Of a stretch of DNA of 58,711 nt, positions 7,468 to 15,915 are shown piece by piece. The DNA lies in assembly GCA_028292435.1 (NCBI GenBank), contig JAQGMI010000086.1:1-58711 (forward strand). The letters run 5' to 3'. A program made the position numbers and the translations under genes. How positions within the stretch are numbered: position 1 is the stretch's first letter; the number at the start of each line of letters is the position of its first letter. The stretch comes from Betaproteobacteria bacterium (GTDB taxonomy: Bacteria; Pseudomonadota; Gammaproteobacteria; Burkholderiales; SG8-41). The notes beneath the pieces were generated by a model. That model did no database searches, was not told where the DNA came from, and saw only the letters and a program-made list of their open reading frames with translations.

Positions 7468-9474
7468 TCAACGTCTGAAATGCGGTGGAGTATTGCGCCG
7501 CGCGGGCTGTGGTGACGGCTTAGCGGCGGTTTGCGGTTTGACGGCCGGCGCGGGCGGCGCAACCGCGTCGCCAAGTATCGGCACGAAATCCTTGCGCATC
7601 TTGCGCACGTCGCCGATGCGCTGCGTGATGCCGAGCCGGTCGAGGCATTCGAGGATTTCAATGGCGAGTCCCCGGCCAACGCCGCTGCGATCGCGAAATT
7701 GCGCCGCGGAAAATCCGGCGGGCACTGCCTGGGCGACGACTTGCGCGACTGCAGCAAGCTGGGCGAGTGTTGCGCGCGGATAGAATCGTTCAGGCGTGAC
7801 GCGGATGATTTCACCGGTGCGCGCTTTGCGATGCAAAAAATCCTTGAGAATCGGTTCCTTGATATTGCTGGCCGGCGCAAGCTCCCGCAGCGGCAGCACG
7901 TTAAAGCCGGCGTTGTCGAGTATCGGTTTCAACGCCTGCCACATTTTTTCGTCGGCCGGATTATCGGTGGCGACGTGCTTGGGCAGGCGCGCAGTCGAAC
8001 CGGCAATTTCGAGTTTCTTCTCGTCGCCGAGTTCGCGCAGCACCGCGGTAAACGTCGCCGCTGAAAGCGCCGGCGCGAGTTGCTTGCGCAGCGTTGCGAT
8101 TTCGAATCCGGTCGCCTGCGGCGATTCGCGATGAAGGCGCGTGAGCGCCTCCACTGCGCTTTTCTTGATGCTGTCGACCACTGCACGCGGCAGCGCGACG
8201 CGGGTCTCTTTGCCGACGATCGCAATGTCGGCTGCTTGCGTAAGCGCCGCCGCGCGTTCGGCAGTGAGGTTGAAGGTGCGCTCGAACTGCACCAGGTCAA
8301 CGCCAGCGGGAGAGCCTGCGAGCAGCGCGGCGAGCGCAGCAGCCGGATCGGCATTTTCGAGTGCGCCGAGTTGCGCCATGCGCACTTGGGCATTGCGCCG
8401 CGTTGCAGGGAAGGGATCGATGACAGTGCCGCCGCCGATCGTGCGCATCGCCGACTGGTCGCGCAGGATGAAGCGGTCGCCGTTCAAGGCGGCGAGCGGT
8501 TTGTCGGTAATGATTTGCACGATGGCGCTCGTGCCGGGCGCGACCGAGGCGCCGCGCCGGATCGCGATGCGCGCGGTCACGTCGGCGGTGCCAAGATGCA
8601 GGTGCACCGGTGTCCAGTGTTTGAGTGGCTGCGTCTCGCTCGCCAGCAGTTGCAGCCGCACATCCAGGCGCTGCGTCGGCGCATGAATCGCCGGGGCGAC
8701 GACCCAATCGCCGCGATGAATGTCCGCAACTTCGGCGCCGGTCAGATTCAGGGCGCAGCGTTCACCCGCAATCGCCTGTGTTGCCGGCTGCCCGTCTTTC
8801 TGAATGCCGCGCACGCGCACTTCACGGCCGCTCGGCGAAATGACGAGCTTGTCGCCCACCGCAACGGCGCCGTTGAACAAGGTGCCGGTGACGACCGTGC
8901 CGCTGCCGGCAATGGTGAATACGCGGTCGATTGCATAGCGCAGATTGCGGCCTGCATGCTCGCGGTTGCCGAATTCACTCGCCGCCGTCCCCAAGACCTG
9001 GCGCAGCGTTTCTACGCCGTCGCCGCTGACTGCCGACACCGGCAGCACGTCGATGTTAGCGAGCGCGGTGGAGGCGAGGAGCGAACGAACGTCGGCCGAC
9101 ACTTCGGCAACGCGCTCCGCCGGCACGCGGTCGGTCTTGGTGATGACCGCAATGCCGTGCTTGATCGTCAGCAGGTCGACAATGTGCAAATGCTCGATGG
9201 TCTGCGGCATCACGCCGTCGTCGGCTGCCACGATCAGCATCACATAATCGATGCCGCACACGCCGGCGAGCATGTTGCGCACGAATCGCTCATGGCCGGG
9301 AACGTCGACAAAGCCGATCACGTCGCCCGCCGGCGTTTTGCGATAAGCGAATCCCAGATCAATTGAAATGCCGCGCTTCTTTTCTTCCGGCAGGCGATCG
9401 GTATCGACCCCCGTCAGCGCTTTGACGAGCGTCGTTTTGCCGTGGTCGATATGACCTGCCGTGGCGACGATCAC
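7468..9474 (-). CDS. selB: Selenocysteine-specific elongation factor SelB
   Basis: A 668-residue translation factor that carries Sec-tRNA to ribosomes stalled at UGA next to a SECIS. The GTPase domain opens the protein: GHIDHGKTT at residues 7-15, the DVPGHERF motif, and TKTD. Next come beta-barrel domains and a C-terminal winged-helix region that binds the SECIS hairpin. Its ATG overlaps the selA stop (9474-9471), which indicates translational coupling. The last roughly 30 residues are a Pro/Ala/Gln-rich tail ending in HFRR after the last winged helix, an unusual extension compared with E. coli SelB. Confidence 0.97.
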   Translation of the reverse strand: MIVATAGHIDHGKTTLVKALTGVDTDRLPEEKKRGISIDLGFAYRKTPAGDVIGFVDVPGHERFVRNMLAGVCGIDYVMLIVAADDGVMPQTIEHLHIVDLLTIKHGIAVITKTDRVPAERVAEVSADVRSLLASTALANIDVLPVSAVSGDGVETLRQVLGTAASEFGNREHAGRNLRYAIDRVFTIAGSGTVVTGTLFNGAVAVGDKLVISPSGREVRVRGIQKDGQPATQAIAGERCALNLTGAEVADIHRGDWVVAPAIHAPTQRLDVRLQLLASETQPLKHWTPVHLHLGTADVTARIAIRRGASVAPGTSAIVQIITDKPLAALNGDRFILRDQSAMRTIGGGTVIDPFPATRRNAQVRMAQLGALENADPAAALAALLAGSPAGVDLVQFERTFNLTAERAAALTQAADIAIVGKETRVALPRAVVDSIKKSAVEALTRLHRESPQATGFEIATLRKQLAPALSAATFTAVLRELGDEKKLEIAGSTARLPKHVATDNPADEKMWQALKPILDNAGFNVLPLRELAPASNIKEPILKDFLHRKARTGEIIRVTPERFYPRATLAQLAAVAQVVAQAVPAGFSAAQFRDRSGVGRGLAIEILECLDRLGITQRIGDVRKMRKDFVPILGDAVAPPAPAVKPQTAAKPSPQPARRNTPPHFRR

Positions 9475-10895
9475 GCTGTTTTTCCGTTCCGAATTCTCAA
9501 TTGGACAAGCTGCGCGACAAAGCCGGCTTCATTGTCGAGACAGCGCAGATCGAGGATGAAAGCGCCGTCGTGGATGTGGCCGATGACCGGCACGGGCAGT
9601 GCACGAAATGCGATCGACAACGCATCGGCGGCGCTGCTTTTGCGTTTCGCGCGTGGCGTGATCGCAATGCCAGCGCTCGGCAAAGCATTGACCGGCAAAG
9701 CGCCGCTGCCGATCTGGCTCGCGCAAGCGACGATTGCAGCGTCGGCGTGCGCAGCGACTGCATCGGTGATCGCGGGCAACAGGCGTTTCGCCTGTGCTTC
9801 GATGTCCGACTGCGCGCGTGTGAGTAAGCGCAGCGTCGGCAATTCGCGCACGAGCCGCGCGGGATCCGCATACAGGCGCAGCACTGCTTCGAGCGCCGCC
9901 AGCCGCACCTTGTCGACGCGCAATGCGCGCTTCATCGGGTTTTTTCGAATTTTCTCGATCAAGTCCCTGCGGCCGACGATCAGTCCGCACTGCGGCCCGC
10001 CAAGTAGTTTGTCGCCGCTGAACGTGACGATGTCGGCGCCGCCTGCGATCGCTTCACGCGGCGTCGGCTCGTGCGGCAGGCCGTATGCTTCGAGATCGAT
10101 CAACATGCCGCTGCCCAGATCGTTGATGAACGGCAGTTGATGCTGGTGCGCGATCGACGCCAGCTCGGTTTCCGGTACGCTCGCGGTGAAGCCCTCAATC
10201 TTGTAATTGCTCGCGTGCACTTTCATGATGGCCGCAGTGCTTTTGCCAATCGCCTGCTCGTAGTCGCGCGCGTGCGTGCGATTGGTGGTGCCGATTTCCT
10301 TTAGCTTGCAGCCTGCGCGCGCCATGATGTCCGGTATGCGAAAGGCGCCGCCGATCTCGACGAGTTCACCGCGCGACACGATGACTTCTTTCTTCGGCGC
10401 GAGCGAATTCAGCACGAGATAAACGGCCGCGGCATTGTTGTTGACGACGACGGCAGCTTCCGCGCCGGTCAGCCGTTGCAGCCAGCCTTCAACGTGACTG
10501 TCGCGTTCGCCGCGCGCACCGCCGCCCAAGTCGAATTCAAGGTTTACTGCGCCGGTCATTGCGGCAGTCGCTGCGACTGCGGCCACTTCGGGATAAAGCG
10601 CTCGGCCGAGATTGGTATGCAGGACGGTACCGGTCAAATTGAAAACGGGCCGCAGCGACGGCTGACTCAATGCCTTTAAACGTGCGCCGCAATCGGCGGC
10701 GAGTGTTTCATCCGCGGGTGCGGACACAGTCGAATCCCCGGCGAGGATTGCGCGCTGAGCTTCGAGCACCGCGCGCAGCGTTTCGACTACGAGCGGGCGC
10801 CCGTGCCGGTCGATAAGCGCGACCACTGCGTCAAGCTTGAGCAGGCGATCGATCGAAGGCAGCGCGCGACGCGCGGCAGCAGCGGAATTCAACAT
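9471..10895 (-). CDS. selA: L-seryl-tRNA(Sec) selenium transferase SelA
   Basis: A 474-residue PLP enzyme that converts Ser-tRNA(Sec) to Sec-tRNA(Sec) using selenophosphate. It shows NLTGTVLHTNLGRALYP near residue 86 and the PLP lysine in FSGDKLLGGPQCG at Lys296, close to the E. coli position. It starts the Sec operon and overlaps selB by 4 bases. selD, which would make selenophosphate, is not in the window and must lie elsewhere. Confidence 0.97.
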   Translation of the reverse strand: MLNSAAAARRALPSIDRLLKLDAVVALIDRHGRPLVVETLRAVLEAQRAILAGDSTVSAPADETLAADCGARLKALSQPSLRPVFNLTGTVLHTNLGRALYPEVAAVAATAAMTGAVNLEFDLGGGARGERDSHVEGWLQRLTGAEAAVVVNNNAAAVYLVLNSLAPKKEVIVSRGELVEIGGAFRIPDIMARAGCKLKEIGTTNRTHARDYEQAIGKSTAAIMKVHASNYKIEGFTASVPETELASIAHQHQLPFINDLGSGMLIDLEAYGLPHEPTPREAIAGGADIVTFSGDKLLGGPQCGLIVGRRDLIEKIRKNPMKRALRVDKVRLAALEAVLRLYADPARLVRELPTLRLLTRAQSDIEAQAKRLLPAITDAVAAHADAAIVACASQIGSGALPVNALPSAGIAITPRAKRKSSAADALSIAFRALPVPVIGHIHDGAFILDLRCLDNEAGFVAQLVQLRIRNGKTA

Positions 10896-11114
10896 GAACG
10901 CGACGGCGCGAGACGACGTAAAGTGCGGCGTGGAACGAAACGCAACTGCGGTATCGAGGTCATCAGACTGGCGCGCACGGCGCCCACTTGCGACGGGAGA
11001 GGGCAGATAGTTTAGCGCAAAACGGGTTGCCTAACATTATGAGGCGCGACGCTGCGTGCTATGCTCGAATCCGGTGCAGGAACGCGCGACGCACGCGCTT
11101 GAGGAGGAGGAGTA

Positions 11115-12074
11115 ATGACAAAATTAATTGTCGCAGCGGTCCTCGCCGCCTTGGTAGGTTCGCTGCACGCCCAGAATTATCCGAGCCGGCCGATTCGTTT
11201 CATCGTGCCTTATGTTGCGGGCGGCGCCGGCGACATTTTCGCGCGGACGATCGGCCAAAAATATTACGAAGCGATGGGACAGACCGTGGTCGTGGATAAC
11301 CGGCCGGGCGCCAATGCAATCATTGGCACCGATCTCGTCGCCAAATCGCCGGCCGACGGCTATACGATCGTCATGGGCAATAGCGCGCCGTTCGTGTTGA
11401 ACCCCAGTTTGTATTCAAAACTGCCTTACGATCCGGTCAAAGACTTTGCGCCGATTACGCAAGGCACGTATTACGGTTACGTGCTCGTCGCGCAGCCGTC
11501 ATTGCCGATAAAAAACCTGCAGGAACTCGTCGCCTATGTAAAAACGAAGCCGGGTCTCGCCTATGGATCGACGGGACTTGGCGGCGCGAATCATCTTGCG
11601 GGCGAGTTTCTCGCGATGATGACCGGCATCAAACTCACGCACGTGCCATATAAGGGCAGCGCGGCCGCGCTCACCGACGTGCTGGCAGGCCAGTTGCCGA
11701 TGATGTTCGACACGCCGATCACGTCGATTCCGCAGTTGCGCGCGGGCAAGCTGCGCGCGATCGGCTTTTCCGGCAGCCGGCGTTCGCCGCAGATGCCCGA
11801 GGTGCCGACATTCGACGAGCTCGGATTAAAAGGATTCGAAGTGAGTTCATGGCAGGGCATTCTCGCGCCGGCGGGCACGCCCAAAGCAATCGTCGACCGG
11901 TTGTATCGTGAAGCCGTGAAGGCGCTCAAAATGCCGGACGTCGTCGAGCGGCTGTCGACGCAGGGCGGCAATGAACTGATCGGCAGCACGCCTGCCGAAT
12001 ATTCCGCGCAAATCAAGGCGGAAATCGTGAAGTACGGCAGGATCATCAAGGACGCGGGAATCCGCGTCGAATAA
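11115..12074 (+). CDS. Bug/TctC-family periplasmic solute-binding receptor (4)
   Basis: A 319-residue Bug receptor with a strong GAGGAGGAGGAG ribosome binding site and a compact signal peptide ending LHAQ. Family motifs are YPSRPIRFIVPY, AGGAGDIFAR, VDNRPGANA and THVPYKGSA. It is divergent from selA across a 219-base gap and is followed by a strong terminator, so it is probably a single-gene unit. Confidence 0.93.
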   Translation: MTKLIVAAVLAALVGSLHAQNYPSRPIRFIVPYVAGGAGDIFARTIGQKYYEAMGQTVVVDNRPGANAIIGTDLVAKSPADGYTIVMGNSAPFVLNPSLYSKLPYDPVKDFAPITQGTYYGYVLVAQPSLPIKNLQELVAYVKTKPGLAYGSTGLGGANHLAGEFLAMMTGIKLTHVPYKGSAAALTDVLAGQLPMMFDTPITSIPQLRAGKLRAIGFSGSRRSPQMPEVPTFDELGLKGFEVSSWQGILAPAGTPKAIVDRLYREAVKALKMPDVVERLSTQGGNELIGSTPAEYSAQIKAEIVKYGRIIKDAGIRVE

Positions 12075-12075
12075 A

Positions 12076-12106
12076 AAACGGCGCCCGAAGGCGCCGTTTA
12101 ATTTTT
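12076..12106 (+). terminator. Rho-independent terminator after Bug receptor 4
   Basis: Eight-pair GC-rich stem ACGGCGCC/GGCGCCGT with loop CGAA, extended by A-T pairs and followed by TTTAATTTTT. The A-run on the 5' side means it could also act on minus-strand transcripts arriving from the glutaredoxin selenogene. Confidence 0.9.
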
Positions 12107-12221
12107 CCGCACATCCGCCGCCTCGGTGACGGCGGTTCATATTGAGCAAGTTGGTCTCGGCGGCAAGCGCCGATCAAGGATCACATCCCCATTGGGGACC
12201 CCTGTTCCGCCTTGCTCGTCG

Positions 12222-12998
12222 CTACTCCCACAACCGTTCAGGCAGCGGCAAACCGGCAAGGTCTTCTGCGGTGAGTGGCTTATCGGGCACGATGTTGAAG
12301 CGCTCGAGCACGGCCGCGAGCTGCCGCGTGTGCTGCGCCGAATGCCAGGTCGAACGCTCGTACAGCATGTAAAGCGGCTGCATCCCGAAAAACGTTTTGA
12401 CTTTATGCTGGCAGGATTTGTCGGCGAGCCCGTCCCACCATTTTTCGATCCGCGCGATAACCGTTTCGCCATATTGCGCGATTTCCTCGCCGGTCGTGAA
12501 CGTGCCGTCTTTGGGCGGCACGTTGGCAAGCTGGGTCGCGTACTCGACGCCGTCAACCGCAGTCTCGAGATAGGCTTCGCCGATGCGAAACACGTGATGG
12601 CCCATGAACCGGATCGAGCGTTCACGGTTGGCGATCACGAGTTCGTTCAAGCGTTCGGCGGGCATTTGCCGCATGAGGCGCTGGGCGGCGCGCAGCACGT
12701 TCACCCACTTGACGATCAACTGCTCGGGCGGCAATGGCGTGTGACCGGTCCCCTGCAGGCCAACGAATTCGGCGACGTCTTCAAGATTCTGGCCAAACAC
12801 AAATTGATCGCCGCGCGCGACGACCGGAACATTGCGCACGCCGTACGAAAGCAATTTTTCGCGGCCGCCGGCATCGTTCAAGACATCGATGGCGACGAAA
12901 TCAACCTTTTTTTTCGAAAGAAACTCTTTCGCTCGAAGGCAGCTGCTTCACCCGGGTTGGGTAAACAGTATGAATTTGTCCGCAGCAACTGTGTCCAT
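12222..12998 (-). CDS. Glutaredoxin-DinB fusion selenoprotein (UGA at 12950-12948 read as Sec)
   Basis: From ATG 12998 the frame reads MDTVAADKFILFTQPG, UGA, then SSCLRAKEFLSKKK and on without a break to a stop at 12222, giving 258 residues with Sec17. The first 80 residues are a glutaredoxin fold: the active site FTQPG-U-SSC (Sec-x-x-Cys in place of Cys-x-x-Cys), an aspartate strand VAIDV, and the cis-proline loop VRNVPVV. Residues from about 95 on form a DinB-like helical bundle with separated histidines (HHVFR, HSAQHTRQL), possibly metal-binding. A version starting after the UGA (TTG 12881) would lose the whole active site, which argues for Sec insertion. A GU-loop hairpin follows the UGA. 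The ribosome binding site is weak (GGAC). It is close to selA and selB but separated by receptor gene 4. Confidence 0.87.
12905..12939 (-). promoter_or_regulatory. Bacterial SECIS hairpin of the glutaredoxin selenogene
   Basis: The upper stem CGAAAG/CUUUCG (12931-12926 with 12920-12915) carries the loop AGUUU. A lower stem CCUU/AAGG encloses it with an internal loop. The apical GU lies about 23 bases after the UGA, as expected for a SelB target. Confidence 0.75.
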
Positions 12999-13087
12999 AA
13001 TTGCGTCCGATCTGTGTAGGAATGAATGAGCGTACTACCCGCGCGGTAAAAGCGTCAAGCACACGCTGCGACTGCAAAACGCAATGT

Positions 13088-13093
13088 TATAAT
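13088..13093 (+). promoter_or_regulatory. Possible -10 element for the GST gene
   Basis: A perfect TATAAT lies 52 bases before the GST start in the divergent gap. No good -35 match is seen at the usual spacing, so this is tentative. Confidence 0.35.
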
Positions 13094-13145
13094 TGCAACG
13101 CATCGTCAGAGAACTTTCGCTACAGTGGCAGTGAACAGAAATCAC

Positions 13146-13757
13146 ATGAAGTTGATTGCGGCGCCGGTCAGTCCGTACAGCCGCAAGGTTCGTATTGTAC
13201 TGGCCGAGAAACGCATGGAGTACGACCTGGTGCTGGACAGCCCGGCCGATCCGGCGACGCGCGTGCCCGAATTCAATCCGCTCGGCAAAATCCCCGTGTT
13301 ACTGCTTGACGATGAAACCACGCTGTTCGATTCGCGCGTGATCGTCGAGTATCTCGACAGCGCGAGTCCGGTTGGCCGTCTTATTCCCGACGATACGCGT
13401 CAGCGCATTCAGGTCCGGCGCTGGGAGGCATTGGCGGACGGCTGTATCGATGCGGCAATCGCGGTGGTGATGGAGCAGCGGCGTCCGCCCGCCAATCAGA
13501 ACGCCGAATGGATGGCGCGGCAGCAAGGCAAAGTCGATCGCGCGGTAAAAGCCATGGCCGCGGAGCTCGCGGATCGCAAGTGGTGCGCAGGCGACTCCTA
13601 CAGTCTTGCCGATGTCGCCGTGGGCTGTGCGCTCGGCTATCTTGAACTACGCATGCCGGTTATGAACTGGCGCGCTCAGTATCCGAATCTGTCCGGCTTA
13701 TTCGATAAGTTGTCGAAGCGCGCTTCGTTTAAATCAACTGCGCCGCCGAAAGCTTAG
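13146..13757 (+). CDS. Glutathione S-transferase family protein (SspA/stringent-starvation-like)
   Basis: A 203-residue protein with a thioredoxin-fold N-terminal domain (MKLIAAPVSPYSRKVRI, the NPLGKIPVLLLDD cis-proline loop and the glutathione-binding ESR-like FDSRVI) and an all-helical C-terminal GST domain. The ATG at 13146 gives the usual short N-terminus; a GTG seven codons earlier is less likely. It may conjugate or reduce using glutathione; the substrate is unknown. It is divergent from the glutaredoxin selenogene, and a thiol-redox link is possible but not shown. Confidence 0.88.
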   Translation: MKLIAAPVSPYSRKVRIVLAEKRMEYDLVLDSPADPATRVPEFNPLGKIPVLLLDDETTLFDSRVIVEYLDSASPVGRLIPDDTRQRIQVRRWEALADGCIDAAIAVVMEQRRPPANQNAEWMARQQGKVDRAVKAMAAELADRKWCAGDSYSLADVAVGCALGYLELRMPVMNWRAQYPNLSGLFDKLSKRASFKSTAPPKA

Positions 13758-13779
13758 GATTGCGAAGTCAAAATCGAGC

Positions 13780-13806
13780 GACGGCGCCCCTGGCGCCGTT
13801 TTTTAT
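13780..13806 (+). terminator. Rho-independent terminator, GST gene
   Basis: Stem ACGGCGCC/GGCGCCGT with a 3-base loop, followed by TTTTTTA. It lies between the convergent GST and mnmA genes. The stem is nearly identical to that of the terminator at 12076. Confidence 0.9.
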
Positions 13807-13811
13807 TGCCG

Positions 13812-14906
13812 CTATTGAATAATTCCGCCGCCCAGGCACACGCGACTTTCGTAAATCACCACGGACTGGCCGGGCGTCACGGCCCACTGCGGCTCGGCGA
13901 ACTCCACATCGCAGGTTTGTCCGTCCACGCGCGCCATCGTGCACGGCGCATCTTTCTGCCGATAGCGGGTTTTCGCGTTGTATACCCAGTTGCAATGCGG
14001 CGGCGTGCCGCTGACCCAGTTCAAATCGCTGGCCGTTACGCTGGTTTTCAACAGCGCATCATGATCGCGGCCCTGGACGACCAACAGCCGGTTGTTCGGG
14101 ATGTCTTTCGCCGCCACGTACCAGGCATCGCCATCGCCTTCATTCGGTGTAGTGCCGCGGCGCTGGCCGCCGATGCCGAGGCCCTGACGCTGGCCGATGG
14201 TGTAAAACATGAGCCCCATGTGGCGACCGACCATGTGCCCGTCGAGCGTCCAGATCTCGCCAGGATCGGCGGGCAGATAGCGGTTCAGGAATTCGCGGAA
14301 CGGCCGTTCGCCGATGAAACAGATGCCGGTGGAATCTTTCTTGTCATGGTTCGGCAGGCCTGCCGTGCGTGCAATCTCGCGCACTTCGCGTTTGTACAGG
14401 TTGCCGAGCGGGAACAGCGTTTTCGACAATTGCGCCTGGTTCAGCCGATGCAGGAAATAGCTTTGGTCTTTGGTACCGTCCTCCGCCTTCAGGAGTTGGA
14501 ACAGGCTTTCGCGTTCCCGCACCTGGGCATAATGTCCGGTCGCAATCTGGTCGGCGCCCATGTTGATTGCATGTTCTAGAAAAGAGCGAAACTTGATTTC
14601 GGCGTTGCACAGCACGTCGGGATTTGGCGTGCGGCCGGACTGGTATTCGCGCAGAAATTCCGTGAACACGCGTTCCTTGTATTCAACCGAGAAATTGACA
14701 GCCTCGATTTCGATGCCGATGCGGTCGGCGACGGAGACCGCGTCGACCAGATCCTCGCGCGAACTGCAATACTCGTCATCGTCGTCGTCTTCCCAATTCT
14801 TCATGAAAAGACCCGCGACGTCATAGCCCTGTTGCTTAAGCAGCAGGGCTGCAACGGCCGAATCGACGCCGCCGGACATCCCGACAATGATGCGTTTACC
14901 GGCCAT
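13812..14906 (-). CDS. mnmA: tRNA-specific 2-thiouridylase MnmA
   Basis: A 364-residue enzyme that inserts sulfur at U34 of Lys, Glu and Gln tRNAs. The ATP-binding PP-loop is [12 protein letters not shown] at residues 9-20. The catalytic cysteines are Cys100 ([11 protein letters not shown]) and Cys196 ([10 protein letters not shown]). Length and order are standard. It converges on the GST gene and is monocistronic as far as can be seen. Confidence 0.97.
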   Translation of the reverse strand: MAGKRIIVGMSGGVDSAVAALLLKQQGYDVAGLFMKNWEDDDDDEYCSSREDLVDAVSVADRIGIEIEAVNFSVEYKERVFTEFLREYQSGRTPNPDVLCNAEIKFRSFLEHAINMGADQIATGHYAQVRERESLFQLLKAEDGTKDQSYFLHRLNQAQLSKTLFPLGNLYKREVREIARTAGLPNHDKKDSTGICFIGERPFREFLNRYLPADPGEIWTLDGHMVGRHMGLMFYTIGQRQGLGIGGQRRGTTPNEGDGDAWYVAAKDIPNNRLLVVQGRDHDALLKTSVTASDLNWVSGTPPHCNWVYNAKTRYRQKDAPCTMARVDGQTCDVEFAEPQWAVTPGQSVVIYESRVCLGGGIIQ

Positions 14907-15104
14907 AATTATCGATTTGGCGTTGAGGTGCGCACCGGCTCGAACCGTGGCGCTGGATGCTGATTGAATACATAAGACGGATTTTACGTTGTAGGCGCGC
15001 GGCGCCCAAGCATTGCGCGAACCGCGCGACTATTGCCGGGGCCGGCGGGTTCATGCATATTCCTGCCTCAATCGAGTTTGAGCAAAATACGACAAGGCCC
15101 TCAT

Positions 15105-15386
15105 TTGCAAGCTGCACTCGCCGGTACGGAAAGATTGTGGAAGGTCTGGTGGCTGATCGGCATTCCCGTCGCATGGGCGACCAGCGGCATGATCATCGGC
15201 GCGGAGATGATCCGTGCCGCAGGCTATTGGAACTGGGGCGATCTCATCGATGTTGCCAGACTGGTGGTTTATTTCGGCTGGGCCAGAATGGCCTGGCGCT
15301 GCTCGAACAACGTCGAAAACCGGCGGTGGACGCCGGTTACGCGCCTCGCGTTGGGCGCGGGCTTCGTCTCGATGGCGATGTTTTAG
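15105..15386 (+). CDS. Small hydrophobic membrane protein
   Basis: About 93 residues if the TTG at 15105 (AAGG nine bases upstream) is the start; the frame is open from 15033 and no ATG is available. It opens LQAALAGTERLWKVWWLIG, then has one or two hydrophobic spans (IPVAWATSGMIIG, LIDVARLVVYFGW). It resembles small uncharacterised inner-membrane proteins of betaproteobacteria, but no function can be given. A terminator-like hairpin follows 59 bases later. Confidence 0.55.
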   Translation: MQAALAGTERLWKVWWLIGIPVAWATSGMIIGAEMIRAAGYWNWGDLIDVARLVVYFGWARMAWRCSNNVENRRWTPVTRLALGAGFVSMAMF

Positions 15387-15440
15387 GCTTGAACCGACGG
15401 CCGCGGGTTAGTTATCCCGCCGCGCACGAAAAAGGCGCGA

Positions 15441-15470
15441 AAAAAAAGGCAGGGTCGCCCCTGCCTTTCT
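15441..15470 (-). terminator. Bidirectional terminator between the small membrane gene and Lys-rich gene 1
   Basis: Ten-pair stem AAAGGCAGGG/CCCTGCCTTT with loop TCGC and a run of seven A on the left, giving a U-run for minus-strand transcripts. The same stem recurs at 21073-21102. Confidence 0.85.
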
Positions 15471-15486
15471 TCGAGAAAAAGAAGGA

Positions 15487-15681
15487 TTACTTCTTCTTGT
15501 CGTCTTTTTTCATTTCGTCTTTTTTGTCTTCTTTTTTCGCGTCTTTTTTCGCGTCGTCTTTTTTCATTTCATCTTTTTTGCCGTCTTTCGCGGGTTGCGC
15601 GCCGGTGTGGGCAGCAGCAAACACACCAACCGAAGCGATCGCGAACGCGCCAGCAACTAAAGCAGCCAGTAATTTTTTCAA
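15487..15681 (-). CDS. Small exported Lys/Asp-rich protein (1)
   Basis: A 64-residue protein starting at TTG 15681, chosen because AGAGGAG lies six bases upstream and the sequence then forms a clean signal peptide (KKLLAALVAGAFAIASVG, cleavage near FAAA). The mature part is almost only Lys, Asp, Glu and Met in imperfect DxxKK repeats. It resembles small exported proteins at 21120 and 21501. Possible roles include metal or polyanion binding in the periplasm; no known family is recognised. The codons for the tail make a strongly repetitive DNA tract. Confidence 0.7.
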   Translation of the reverse strand: MKKLLAALVAGAFAIASVGVFAAAHTGAQPAKDGKKDEMKKDDAKKDAKKEDKKDEMKKDDKKK

Positions 15682-15915
15682 GTGAATCTCCTCTTTTGCG
15701 TTTATGAGATGGAAACAAACCAATATGGCCATGGCCATGAGTGTTATTACGCACGACGGACTCATTGGTTGACGCGCACTATATAACACGTTGTTTACAT
15801 ATGCAAATCCATTTAAGATGCCCGCCTACTAATCCGGCGTGGCCGGTTAACCCCTGAATGAGGCCGACCAATTTCTACCGTTTCACTTCGTGTTCGCTGC
15901 CTGTTTGCGGGTTGT

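Noticed and set aside
15487..15681. Lys-rich genes as low-complexity noise
   Set aside because: Each has a signal peptide, a ribosome binding site and a matching terminator, so they were kept as genes.
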